Origin: Paracoccaceae bacterium
GTDB lineage: Bacteria > Pseudomonadota > Alphaproteobacteria > Rhodobacterales > Rhodobacteraceae
Assembly: GCA_020832655.1 (NCBI GenBank)
Contig: JAFIEF010000007.1
Coordinates: 1 to 64,000, forward strand
Direction of reading: 5' to 3'
Length of the DNA: 64,000 bases
Shown here: positions 54,138-62,222 of the stretch, piece by piece
Position numbering within the stretch: the first letter of the stretch is position 1
Layout: every line of letters begins with the position of its first letter
Notes under the pieces: generated by a model
Told to the model about the DNA's origin: nothing
Seen by the model: the letters and a program-made list of their open reading frames with translations, nothing else
The model's database searches: none
Position numbers and translations under genes: made by a program

Positions 54138-54973
54138 CACATACCCCTTATGACCCGCGCGATGATGGCGCGAAGATGGATTTCAGCGCGGCCATGTCCT
54201 ATGGCGATTATCTGCGGCTTGATGCGTTGCTGGGCCAGCAACGCCCGATGACCGGCGCGCATGACGAATTGCTGTTCATCGTCCAGCATCAGATCAGCGA
54301 ATTATGGATGAAGCTGGCATTGCATGAACTGGAAGCCGCGCGCGCCGCGCTGATTGCCGGACGCATGCCGCAGATGTTCAAGATGCTGGCGCGGGTGGCG
54401 CGCATCTTCGAGCAGCTCAATTTCGCCTGGGATGTGCTGCGCACCATGACCCCGGCGGATTACACGCATTTTCGCGCCGCGCTGGGGCCATCATCGGGGT
54501 TCCAGTCAGCGCAATACCGGATGATCGAATATGTGCTGGGCAACCGCAATCCGCATCTGCTGACGCCGCACCAGCATGTGCCCGATGTCCATGCCCAGCT
54601 TCGGGCCGAGCTGGCCCGGCCCAGCCTTTATGATGAGGTGATCCGCCATCTGGTCATCACTCTGGAAGGCGAGGACGCCCCGATCCCCGAGCCGCAGCTG
54701 GACAGCCCCCATAGCCAATTGCCGCAGGTGCAGGCGCTGTGGAAGCGGGTCTATCAGGATACCGATACGCATTGGCAACTCTATGAGCTGGGCGAGAAGC
54801 TGGTCGATCTGGAAGAGTATTTCCGCCGCTGGCGTTTCAACCATGTGACCACTGTCGAACGGGTGATCGGCTTCAAGCGCGGCACTGGCGGCACGTCGGG
54901 GGTGCAATATCTGCGCCGGATGCTGTCGGTCGAGCTGTTCCCCGAACTCTGGCATATGCGCGGCGAGTTGTGA
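54134..54973 (+). CDS. kynA: Tryptophan 2,3-dioxygenase
   Basis: A 279-residue heme enzyme that opens the indole ring of L-tryptophan to N-formylkynurenine. Motifs: MSYGDYLRLDALLGQQ, ELLFIVQHQISELWMKLALHE with the active-site His, and NHVTTVERVIGFKRGTGGTSGVQYLR with the proximal His ligand. Its ATG overlaps the ligase stop. It links tryptophan breakdown to the anthranilate genes, but the formamidase (kynB) and kynureninase (kynU) are not in the window. Confidence 0.95.
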   Translation: MTHTPYDPRDDGAKMDFSAAMSYGDYLRLDALLGQQRPMTGAHDELLFIVQHQISELWMKLALHELEAARAALIAGRMPQMFKMLARVARIFEQLNFAWDVLRTMTPADYTHFRAALGPSSGFQSAQYRMIEYVLGNRNPHLLTPHQHVPDVHAQLRAELARPSLYDEVIRHLVITLEGEDAPIPEPQLDSPHSQLPQVQALWKRVYQDTDTHWQLYELGEKLVDLEEYFRRWRFNHVTTVERVIGFKRGTGGTSGVQYLRRMLSVELFPELWHMRGEL

Positions 54974-54982
54974 GGCAGGCCG

Positions 54983-55390
54983 ATGCAGTTTGAAAAACCC
55001 GAGAAAGTGCTGTTTCGCCATTGTGATCCGGCGGGCATCATCTTCTATCCGCGCTATTTCGAGATGGTGAATGATCTGGTCGAGGCGTTTTTCGATGAAG
55101 CGCTGGGCTGGCCATTCGAGCAGCTGCTGGCGCAGTCCGGCGTGCCCACGGCAGAAATCCGCCTGCGCTTTACGGCGCCGTCCCGGCATGGCGACCAACT
55201 GCGCCTTCGCCTGCGCGTCACGAAGCTGGGCCGCGCCAGCATGGGGCTGGAATTTCACGCGCATTGTGGTGCAGAGCAGCGCTTTGAAGGCAATTCGGTG
55301 CTGGTGCATGTTGACGCGGCAGGCAAGCCCTGCCCCTGGCCCGATACAATCCGAAATCTGATACAGACGAGAATGGACATAGACAGATGA
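54983..55390 (+). CDS. Hotdog-fold acyl-CoA thioesterase (4HBT family)
   Basis: A 135-residue single-hotdog protein with the 4-hydroxybenzoyl-CoA thioesterase motif FRHCDPAGIIFYPRYFEMVNDLVE (Asp 15). It probably hydrolyses aromatic CoA thioesters, perhaps releasing CoA when aminobenzoyl-CoA builds up. Nine bases after kynA and overlapping ridA by four bases. Confidence 0.88.
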   Translation: MQFEKPEKVLFRHCDPAGIIFYPRYFEMVNDLVEAFFDEALGWPFEQLLAQSGVPTAEIRLRFTAPSRHGDQLRLRLRVTKLGRASMGLEFHAHCGAEQRFEGNSVLVHVDAAGKPCPWPDTIRNLIQTRMDIDR

Positions 55391-55791
55391 GCCTGAAAAC
55401 CATCCACCCAGAAGGCTGGGCGCCCGCATTGGGTTATGCAAACGGCATGCTGGTCAGCGATGGCACGCTGCATGTCGGCGGCCAGATCGGCTGGGACGAT
55501 CAGAAGCGTTTTGTCGCCAAGGACTTCATCGGCCAGATGGAACAGGCGCTGCGCAATGTTGTGGCCGTGGTCGAGGCGGCGGGCGGGCGGGCAAGCGACA
55601 TCGCGCGCATGACCTGGTTCGTGAAGGACAAGGCCGAATACCTGGCCAGCCAGCGCGAGGTCGGACAGGCCTATCGCCGCGTGATGGGCAGGCATTTTCC
55701 GGCCATGTCGATGCTGGTCGTGGCCGATCTGATCGAAGATGAGGCCCAGATCGAGATCGAGGCCACCGCTCATCTGCCCCCGCGCGCGTAA
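55387..55791 (+). CDS. RidA-family imine/enamine deaminase
   Basis: A 134-residue YjgF/YER057c/UK114 protein (LVSDGTLHVGGQIGWDDQ, QMEQALRNVVAVVEAAGGRASDIARMTWFVKD). RidA proteins hydrolyse reactive enamines and imines. The product of 2-aminobenzoyl-CoA monooxygenase/reductase is an amino-oxocyclohexene-CoA, an enamine, so a pathway-specific deaminase role is a plausible inference. Last gene of the operon; its start overlaps the thioesterase stop. Confidence 0.88.
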   Translation: MSLKTIHPEGWAPALGYANGMLVSDGTLHVGGQIGWDDQKRFVAKDFIGQMEQALRNVVAVVEAAGGRASDIARMTWFVKDKAEYLASQREVGQAYRRVMGRHFPAMSMLVVADLIEDEAQIEIEATAHLPPRA

Positions 55792-55916
55792 GTCGCGCAA
55801 GTGGTGTTGCGGTAAAATGGCTGATGCTGCGGCTTTGCCGTGCTGCCGCGACAACGCTGCCGGCACCGATTGGCCCGGTTGCGGCGCGCTTTCGCGGCCG
55901 TTGGCAGCAACCGGAT

Positions 55917-56453
55917 TTATTTCAGATGCCGCAAGGCTTGGGACAATTCGTCATGCAGTTGCGCGCGTTCCTCTGGCGACAGGAAGGCACCGAGTTCAAC
56001 CTCGCGCCCCGCACCTGACAGTGTCAGATAGTTTTCCACTGGCCCGCCCGCTTCCTTCAGCGACAGCTTGATCCAATAGGGGTTGGCGCGAAAATGACGC
56101 GCGGGTTTGCGCGGATCATGGCGGGTGATCTCAAGCCTGTCCCTGCTCAGATGCAGGGTTTCGCGCAATGCCGCGCGGTCGCGCCGATTGCGCATCAGCG
56201 CATACCATATTGCCCATAATGCCGCCCCGGCAAAGGGCAGCAACCCCCACAGCACGGGCGTGCCCAGAACCGCCATCAAGGGCAGGGCCAGAAACAGCGC
56301 GCTGACCCCGATCACCCGCACGAAACCCGGATTGCCCATAGAGATATTGGGCCGCAGATCAAGCCGGTAATGCGCGCCTTCGCCTGCTGGCAACGCAAAG
56401 ACCCCGGACGGCACGCCCGGGGTCTTCGGTGTTATGGTCCAGATCGCGGGCAT
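55917..56453 (-). CDS. DUF2244 membrane protein
   Basis: A 178-residue protein with two close transmembrane helices (about residues 42-62 and 64-84) and a cytoplasmic C-terminal domain, the DUF2244 pattern (YRLDLRPNISMGNPGFVRVIG at the front). DUF2244 genes often lie next to cytochrome oxidase genes in alphaproteobacteria and their role is unknown. The first codons overlap a terminator-like hairpin (56398-56426), so the true start may be internal, for instance the TTG about 21 codons in. It lies 35 bp downstream of ctaD on the same strand. Confidence 0.78.
   Translation of the reverse strand: MPAIWTITPKTPGVPSGVFALPAGEGAHYRLDLRPNISMGNPGFVRVIGVSALFLALPLMAVLGTPVLWGLLPFAGAALWAIWYALMRNRRDRAALRETLHLSRDRLEITRHDPRKPARHFRANPYWIKLSLKEAGGPVENYLTLSGAGREVELGAFLSPEERAQLHDELSQALRHLK
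56398..56426 (-). terminator. Terminator-like hairpin after ctaD, inside the DUF2244 N-terminus
   Basis: Perfect 10-bp stem AAGACCCCGG (56398-56407) / CCGGGGTCTT (56417-56426), 9-nt loop. On the minus strand it ends in CTTT. It lies 63 bp beyond the ctaD stop and could reduce transcription into the DUF2244 gene. Confidence 0.5.
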
Positions 56454-56488
56454 GATCAGTGCCGAATCTCACCTATCTGGTACAGGCC

Positions 56489-58162
56489 TTAATGCGCGGG
56501 CTGCTTGTCCCAGTCTTCGCGCTTCGGAAGCTGCTCGAATGTGTGTTCGGGCGGCGGTGAAGGCAGAGTCCATTCCAGCGTGTCGGCATGCTCGTTCCAG
56601 TAGTTCTTTTCGGTCACGCGCTTGCCGTGGCGCAGCGTGTAGTAAACCACACCGATGAAGAACAGGAACGATGCGAAGGCGATGAATGCGCCGATCGAGC
56701 TGACATAGTTCCACAGCGCATACGCTTCCGGGTAGTCAATATAGCGCCGGGGCATGCCCTGACGGCCAAGGAAGTGCTGCGGGAAGAAGGTCAGGTTGGA
56801 GCCGATGAACATTGCCCAGAAATGCAGCTTGCCCGCCCATTCCGGGTATTGCCGCCCCGACATCTTGCCGATCCAGAAATAGATGCCCGCAAACAGCGCG
56901 AAGACGGCCCCCAGCGACATCACATAGTGGAAATGCGCGACCACATAATAGGTGTCGTGATAGACGCGGTCGATCGGCGCCTGGCTCAGAACCAGCCCTG
57001 TAACCCCGCCCACAGTGAACAGGAACAGGAAGCCGAAGGCCCACAGCATGGGCGTTTCAAAGCTGACCGAGCCGCGCCACATGGTGGCTATCCAACTGAA
57101 GATCTTGATGCCTGTTGGCACCGCGATCACCATCGTTGCGGCCATGAAATAGGTCTGCTGGCGCACCGACATGCCGACTGTGTACATGTGGTGTGCCCAG
57201 ACAATGAAGCCCAGCACCGCAATCGCGATCATCGCCCAGACCATCGGCAGATAGCCAAAGACCGGCTTGCGCGCAAAGGTCGCAATCACATGGCTGATGA
57301 TGCCGAAGCCGGGGATGATGATGATATACACTTCCGGATGACCAAAGAACCACAGGATGTGCTGATACAGCACCGGGTCGCCCCCGCCTGCCGGGTCAAA
57401 GAAGGTGGTGCCGAAATTGCGGTCGGTCAGCAGCATGGTGATGGCCCCGGCCAGAACCGGCAGCGCCAGCAGGATCATCCAGGCGGTGATGAAGATCGAC
57501 CAGGCGAAGAGCGGCACCTTGAACAATGTCATGCCGGGCGCACGCATGTTCAGGAAGGTGGTGATGATGTTGATCGCCCCAAGGATCGACGACGCACCCG
57601 ACACATGGACCGCGAAGATCGCCAGATCCATCGAATACCCGGCCTCGTTGGTCGACAGCGGCGGATAGAGCACCCAGCCCACGCCTGACCCCAACTGGCC
57701 ATTGCCACCGGGCGAGAGCACCGAGGCCACAGCCAACGTCGAGCCTGCGACAAACAGCCAGTAGCTGAGGTTGTTGAGCCGCGGAAATGCCATGTCCGGC
57801 GCACCGATATGCAGCGGCATGAAATAGTTGCCGAAACCGCCGAACAGCGCCGGGATCAGCACGAAGAACATCATCAGGATGCCATGCGCGGTGACCAGCA
57901 CGTTCCAGATATGGCCGTTGGGCGTGCATTCGCCTTCCGGGGCCGCGGTCAGGCGCGCGCCTTCCATGCACATATACTGCACGCCGGGGTCCATAAGCTC
58001 CATGCGCATATAGACGGAAAACGCCACTGCGATGAAGCCGACAATGCCGGCGGTGAACAGATAAAGGATACCGATGTCCTTGTGATTGGTGGACATGAAC
58101 CAGCGGGTGAAGAACGAGCGGTTGTCCTCATGCCCGTGATCATGGGTGGCTGCGTCGGCCAT
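56489..58162 (-). CDS. ctaD: Cytochrome c oxidase subunit I (aa3 type)
   Basis: A 557-residue membrane subunit with twelve helices, carrying heme a, heme a3 and CuB. Motifs: [15 protein letters not shown] at the start, [32 protein letters not shown] with the CuB His and the Tyr crosslink region, and [21 protein letters not shown] with the heme ligands. The C-terminus [16 protein letters not shown] is typical for Rhodobacter/Paracoccus CtaD. The other subunit genes are not adjacent, as is usual in this group. Upstream lie an FNR box and RegA/PrrA-like palindromes. Confidence 0.96.
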   Translation of the reverse strand: MADAATHDHGHEDNRSFFTRWFMSTNHKDIGILYLFTAGIVGFIAVAFSVYMRMELMDPGVQYMCMEGARLTAAPEGECTPNGHIWNVLVTAHGILMMFFVLIPALFGGFGNYFMPLHIGAPDMAFPRLNNLSYWLFVAGSTLAVASVLSPGGNGQLGSGVGWVLYPPLSTNEAGYSMDLAIFAVHVSGASSILGAINIITTFLNMRAPGMTLFKVPLFAWSIFITAWMILLALPVLAGAITMLLTDRNFGTTFFDPAGGGDPVLYQHILWFFGHPEVYIIIIPGFGIISHVIATFARKPVFGYLPMVWAMIAIAVLGFIVWAHHMYTVGMSVRQQTYFMAATMVIAVPTGIKIFSWIATMWRGSVSFETPMLWAFGFLFLFTVGGVTGLVLSQAPIDRVYHDTYYVVAHFHYVMSLGAVFALFAGIYFWIGKMSGRQYPEWAGKLHFWAMFIGSNLTFFPQHFLGRQGMPRRYIDYPEAYALWNYVSSIGAFIAFASFLFFIGVVYYTLRHGKRVTEKNYWNEHADTLEWTLPSPPPEHTFEQLPKREDWDKQPAH

Positions 58163-58327
58163 TGTCTACTCCAGTTCCCGGTTCCTGCCGCATTGGCTGC
58201 GGCTGATTTCCATTGCGACGCCGTCATGCGGCGCTGCGTCCTCCCTGTCGCGTTGCTTGGGTCCGATGATGGTCCTGTCCGCGAAAGAGTATATTAGCGT
58301 TCTAGAATGTGCCTCTGGTTGGGGCAA

Positions 58328-58393
58328 CGACATTATGTCGCACAAAGCGGTTTTTTTGATCTAGATCAATGTGGCTGCGACAGGTTGTCGCAG
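58328..58393 (-). promoter_or_regulatory. FNR box flanked by GCGAC/GTCGC palindromes upstream of ctaD
   Basis: TTGAT-CTAG-ATCAA (58356-58369) is a perfect FNR/FnrL consensus. On one side is CGACAT-T-ATGTCG (58328-58340); on the other CTGCGACA-GGT-TGTCGCAG (58375-58393), which contains TGCGAC-N5-GTCGCA, the pattern reported for RegA/PrrA response-regulator sites. The region lies 165-230 bp before ctaD, and only ctaD can be its target since lipB ends on the other side. Redox control of the aa3 oxidase is inferred. Confidence 0.65.
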
Positions 58394-58453
58394 TGCCGGG
58401 CCTGTGCCGTCATGCATTCGCGCCGATATGTGCGGGAATCACCCGTAGGCGGG

Positions 58454-58492
58454 CATGTCGCAGGGCCGCGCGTCAGCGACATGGTGTCGCTG
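58454..58492 (-). promoter_or_regulatory. Second RegA/PrrA-like palindrome cluster upstream of ctaD
   Basis: CAGCGACA-TGG-TGTCGCTG (58474-58492) repeats the layout of the palindrome at 58375 (8-bp arms, 3-bp spacer). Its left arm can alternatively pair with CATGTCGC at 58454-58461. It lies about 300 bp upstream of ctaD, just beyond the lipB stop. The remaining part of this 384-bp gap (58163-58327) shows no gene and no clear promoter hexamers. Confidence 0.5.
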
Positions 58493-58546
58493 TCAGCGCG
58501 ACAGGGGCGCGACTGGCCTCGACAATTGCGCTGAATCGGAAGTGCC

Positions 58547-59245
58547 TCAGCCCCCGAATACCCGCTCGAAACTGCGTTGCAGGGCGATATCGACATCTTC
58601 CATCGTGACCGGCAGGCCCAGATCAACCAGCGAGGTCACGCCATGCTCGCGGATGCCGCAAGGGATGATGCCGTCGAAATGGCCAAGATCGGGTTCGACA
58701 TTGATCGACAGCCCGTGAAAGCTGACCCAGCGGCGCAGCTTGATCCCGATGGCGGCGATCTTGTCTTCGCGCGGGCTGCCATCGGGTTGGGGGGGCTGTT
58801 CGGGGCGCGTGACCCAGACCCCGACGCGGCCCGCGCGCCTTTCGCCGCGAATACCGAATTCCGAAAGGGTGTCGATGACCCATTCTTCCATCTGATGCAC
58901 GAAGCAGCGCACATCGCGTCCGCGCTGGTTCAGATCGAGCATTGCATAGACCACACGTTGCCCCGGTCCGTGATAGGTATATTGGCCCCCGCGTCCGGCA
59001 TCGTGAACCGGGAAGCCTGCGGGGTTCATCAGATCGGCAGGGTTGGCGCTGGTGCCCGCCGTGTAAAGGGGCGGGTGCTCCAGCAGCCAGATTTCCTCTG
59101 GGGCGGTGCCGAGGGCGATGGCGGCGACATGCGCTTCCATCGCGCGCAGTGTTTCCATGTAGTCCGACAGCCCCGGCAGAACGCGCCAGATCGGGGCGGC
59201 TTGCGAGGGCAGAATGTCACCTTGTCCGGGGCAGGCATTGGGCAT
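58547..59245 (-). CDS. lipB: Octanoyltransferase (lipoate biosynthesis)
   Basis: A 232-residue enzyme that moves octanoyl from acyl carrier protein to lipoyl domains. Motifs: [21 protein letters not shown], the catalytic Lys in [20 protein letters not shown] and the catalytic Cys in [15 protein letters not shown]. The ATG at 59245 is chosen over an in-frame TTG three codons upstream; neither has a clear Shine-Dalgarno. lipA is not in the window. Confidence 0.94.
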   Translation of the reverse strand: MPNACPGQGDILPSQAAPIWRVLPGLSDYMETLRAMEAHVAAIALGTAPEEIWLLEHPPLYTAGTSANPADLMNPAGFPVHDAGRGGQYTYHGPGQRVVYAMLDLNQRGRDVRCFVHQMEEWVIDTLSEFGIRGERRAGRVGVWVTRPEQPPQPDGSPREDKIAAIGIKLRRWVSFHGLSINVEPDLGHFDGIIPCGIREHGVTSLVDLGLPVTMEDVDIALQRSFERVFGG

Positions 59246-59427
59246 AGGAGGCAATCCATCACAGTTGCTGCGACCGCGCTTGAGGCGCAGAGTGTAACGT
59301 CAAACACGGCAATTGCGCCAGACGCAACCCGCGCGCCGCAGCGGCAATGCAGGCGCGGGCCAGCTTGCCGTTTTTCCCCCTTCACAAGCGCGGACAGAGC
59401 GAGTAAGACCCCGCCACCAGTTCAAGT

Positions 59428-59514
59428 GCGGTCGTGGCGGAATTGGTAGACGCGCAGCGTTGAGGTCGCTGTGGGGTAACTCCCGTGGAAGTTCGAGTCT
59501 TCTCGACCGCACCA
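59428..59514 (+). tRNA. tRNA-Leu (anticodon GAG)
   Basis: An 87-nt class II tRNA with acceptor stem GCGGTCG / CGACCGC, D-arm with TGGCGGAATTGGTAGACGC, anticodon stem CAGCG / CGCTG with loop TTGAGGT (anticodon GAG at 59462-59464), a long variable arm (TGGGGTAACTCCCG), T-loop GTTCGAGTC and an encoded CCA. The long variable arm and anticodon identify a leucine tRNA reading CTC and CTT codons. Confidence 0.95.
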
Positions 59515-59813
59515 ATGTCCCGACCGGGTCGGGTTCATCCCTGCTTATGCAATTTGCGAGTCGTCACCTGAGCCGTTATCGGCAGGCAAGTTGACTGTCT
59601 GTCGGTATGGGATACGCCTGTTGACAGGCAATATACCTGAAAATTCCAAAATGTCAGGACAATTTCCCGCCCTGCGCGCGGTATTCTTGCGTTTCGGGGT
59701 AAATTCTTCATGTTTGCTTCATGAAAATAGATATCGGTTGCAATACTCGATTCTGTTGGCTTTACTGAATGTCATGAAAAGAGCGGAATACCGCCAATTA
59801 CGGGGAGATAGGT
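59515..59813. other. AT-rich intergenic region before the ABC transporter operon
   Basis: 299 bp without a supported gene. It is AT-richer than its surroundings and contains TTGACA within the small palindrome CCTGT-TG-ACAGG near 59620, but no well-spaced -10 partner. The transporter promoter is probably here. Confidence 0.4.
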
Positions 59814-60920
59814 GTGGTCGCATCAGCCAATAGCGACGGCTTCGTCGTATTCGATGGTGTCCAGAAGAGCTATGATGGCGAAACTCTGGTCGTCAAGGAT
59901 CTGAACCTTTCGGTCGGCAAAGGCGAGTTTCTGACGATGCTCGGCCCGTCCGGCTCGGGCAAGACAACCTGCCTGATGATGTTGGCAGGTTTCGAAACAG
60001 CCACGCATGGTGAGATACTGCTGGATGGGCGTCCGATCAACTCGGTTCCGCCGCACAAGCGCGGGATCGGCATGGTGTTCCAGAATTACGCATTGTTCCC
60101 GCATATGACGGTGGGCGAAAACCTGGCCTTTCCGCTGGAAGTTCGCGGCATGGGCAAGTCGGATCGTGAAAAGGCCGTCAAGCGCGCGCTGGACATGGTG
60201 CAGATGGGCAATTTCATCAATCGCCGTCCGGCACAGCTTTCGGGCGGGCAACAGCAGCGTATCGCGCTGGCCCGCGCGCTGGTGTTCGAACCCGAACTGG
60301 TCCTGATGGATGAGCCTCTGGGCGCGCTCGACAAGCAGTTGCGTGAACACATGCAGTTCGAAATCACGCGTCTGGCGCATGATCTGGGCATCACCACGGT
60401 CTATGTGACCCATGACCAGACCGAGGCGCTGACCATGTCCGACAATGTCGCCGTGTTCGAGGATGGCCGCATCCAGCAGCTTGATCCGCCCGATGTGCTG
60501 TATGAAGAGCCGCGCAACAGCTTCGTTGCGCAATTCATCGGCGAAAACAACACGCTGGATGGTGTCGTCAAGGAAATCAAGGGCGATGCCTGCGTGGTCG
60601 AGCTTGATGGCGGCGCGCTGATCGATGCCAAGCCTGTCAATGTCTCCAAGGTCGGAGAGCGCACACGCGTCTCGATCCGGCCAGAGCGGGTCGAGGCCAG
60701 CAGGGACCGGCTGGGGCCGGATGCGCATCTGATTCAGGCCGAGGTCATGGAATTCATCTATATGGGCGATGTGTTCCGCACCCGGCTGAAGGTTGCCGGG
60801 AACGAGAATTTCATCATGAAAACCCGCAACGCGCCGGATCAGACGCGTCACAATGCAGGCGACATGATCGAAATCGGCTGGATGCCGAAAGACTGCCGCG
60901 CGCTTGACTTCCCGTCATGA
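59814..60920 (+). CDS. Polyamine-type ABC transporter ATP-binding protein (PotA-like)
   Basis: A 368-residue ABC ATPase: Walker A MLGPSGSGKTTCLMML, Q-loop MVFQNYALFPHMTV, signature LSGGQQQRIALARAL, Walker B ELVLMDEPLGALD, and switch His in YVTHDQTEALTMSD. After about residue 245 comes the TOBE regulatory domain. The start is a GTG at 59814 with GGGGAGA upstream. First gene of an importer operon with a periplasmic binding protein and two permeases; substrate (spermidine, putrescine or a related cation) is inferred from family only. Confidence 0.9.
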   Translation: MVASANSDGFVVFDGVQKSYDGETLVVKDLNLSVGKGEFLTMLGPSGSGKTTCLMMLAGFETATHGEILLDGRPINSVPPHKRGIGMVFQNYALFPHMTVGENLAFPLEVRGMGKSDREKAVKRALDMVQMGNFINRRPAQLSGGQQQRIALARALVFEPELVLMDEPLGALDKQLREHMQFEITRLAHDLGITTVYVTHDQTEALTMSDNVAVFEDGRIQQLDPPDVLYEEPRNSFVAQFIGENNTLDGVVKEIKGDACVVELDGGALIDAKPVNVSKVGERTRVSIRPERVEASRDRLGPDAHLIQAEVMEFIYMGDVFRTRLKVAGNENFIMKTRNAPDQTRHNAGDMIEIGWMPKDCRALDFPS

Positions 60921-61018
60921 TCGCTGCGCGGCACTTTAGAAAACGGTCCGAGGGATAGGGCTAAACCAAAACGCGCAGGCAGTGTGTTTGCGCAACTTTC
61001 CAACCAAGGAGGATACGA

Positions 61019-62122
61019 ATGTCATCCAAGATCAAACTAATCGGTCTCAGCTCGGCACTCAGCGTCATGGCGCTGAGTGCTGCGGCACAAGACCCGGTGT
61101 CGTTGACCATCGTTTCATGGGGCGGCGCCTATACAGCCAGCCAGCAGCGCGCTTATCACGAGCCCTATATGGAAATGAACCCGCATGTCACCATCATCAA
61201 TGATGACGGTTCGGCCAATGCACTGGCTGGCCTGCGTGCCCAAGCCCAGGCCGGCAATGTGACCTGGGATCTGGTCGATATGCTGCCCTCGGATGCGCAG
61301 CTTGCCTGCGACGAAGGCATCATCCTGCAGATCGATCATGACGAGATGCTGGCAGCCGCGCCCGATGGCACGCCTGCTTCCGAAGACTTCCTGCCCGGCA
61401 GCTTGGGCGAGTGCTTCATTCCGCAGATCGTCTATTCGACCGTGCTGACCTATCGCCCGGATGCGTTCCCGGAAGATAACCAGCCTTCCAGCATTGCTGA
61501 TCTGTTCGATGTCGAGAACTTCCCCGGTCGTCGCGCGCTGCAGGACCGCCCCGGCACCAACCTGGAATGGGCGCTCTATGCCGATGGTGTGGACCCGGAC
61601 GATATCTATGATGTGCTGGCCACCCCCGAAGGCGTTGACCGTGCCTTTGCGAAACTCGACACGATCAAGGATCATATCGTGTTCTGGACCGAAGGCGCAC
61701 AGGCACCGCAGCTTCTGGCGGATGGCGAAGTGGCCTTTGCCACCGGCTATAATGGCCGGATGTTCGACGCGATCGAGGTCGAAGGCATGAATGCCGACAT
61801 CATCTGGGATGGTCAGGTCGTCGAATGGGATGGCTGGGTCGTACCCGCAGATGGTCCGAATCTCGATCTGGTGATGGAGTATCTGTATTTCGCCACCGAC
61901 ACGCAGCGTCTGGCAGATCAGGCCAAGTTCATCAGCTATGGCCCGGCGCGTGCGTCTTCGGCCGCGCTGGTGGGCGAGCATGCCGATCTGGGCATCGACA
62001 TGGGTCCGCATATGCCGACTGCGCCTGAAAACTACTTCTCGCCGATCGTTCTGGATAATGATTTCTGGGTCGATTACGGCGACGAGCTGCGCGAGCGTTT
62101 CGCAAACTGGATGCTGCAATAA
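61019..62122 (+). CDS. Polyamine-type ABC transporter substrate-binding protein (PotD-like)
   Basis: A 367-residue periplasmic protein with a signal peptide (residues 1 to about 23, MALSAAAQDP). The mature part begins VSLTIVSWGGAYTASQQRAYHEPY, typical for the extracellular solute-binding family that includes PotD, with LPSDAQLACDEGIILQID and VPADGPNLDLVMEYLYF further on. A strong AAGGAGGAT lies upstream. The gene order A-D-B-C and a hairpin behind this gene fit high expression of the binding protein. Confidence 0.9.
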   Translation: MSSKIKLIGLSSALSVMALSAAAQDPVSLTIVSWGGAYTASQQRAYHEPYMEMNPHVTIINDDGSANALAGLRAQAQAGNVTWDLVDMLPSDAQLACDEGIILQIDHDEMLAAAPDGTPASEDFLPGSLGECFIPQIVYSTVLTYRPDAFPEDNQPSSIADLFDVENFPGRRALQDRPGTNLEWALYADGVDPDDIYDVLATPEGVDRAFAKLDTIKDHIVFWTEGAQAPQLLADGEVAFATGYNGRMFDAIEVEGMNADIIWDGQVVEWDGWVVPADGPNLDLVMEYLYFATDTQRLADQAKFISYGPARASSAALVGEHADLGIDMGPHMPTAPENYFSPIVLDNDFWVDYGDELRERFANWMLQ

Positions 62123-62133
62123 TTGCAGCTTCG

Positions 62134-62162
62134 GGTCGAGGCGCGGCTAACGCGCCTCGACC
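62134..62162 (+). terminator. Stem-loop between binding-protein and permease genes
   Basis: Perfect 12-bp stem GGTCGAGGCGCG (62134-62145) / CGCGCCTCGACC (62151-62162), 5-nt loop, 11 bp after the binding-protein stop. No T-run. Such hairpins often protect the binding-protein mRNA and lower permease expression. Confidence 0.65.
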
Positions 62163-62222
62163 GCCCGTTTCGGGCCAATAATACAAATCACTACCAGACC
62201 ATCAGGTGCAGGGAGCACATCA

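Noticed and set aside
59591-59833. A plus-strand frame between the tRNA and the ABC transporter genes
   Set aside because: It has poor codon use, overlaps the PotA-like start in another frame and has no ribosome binding site.
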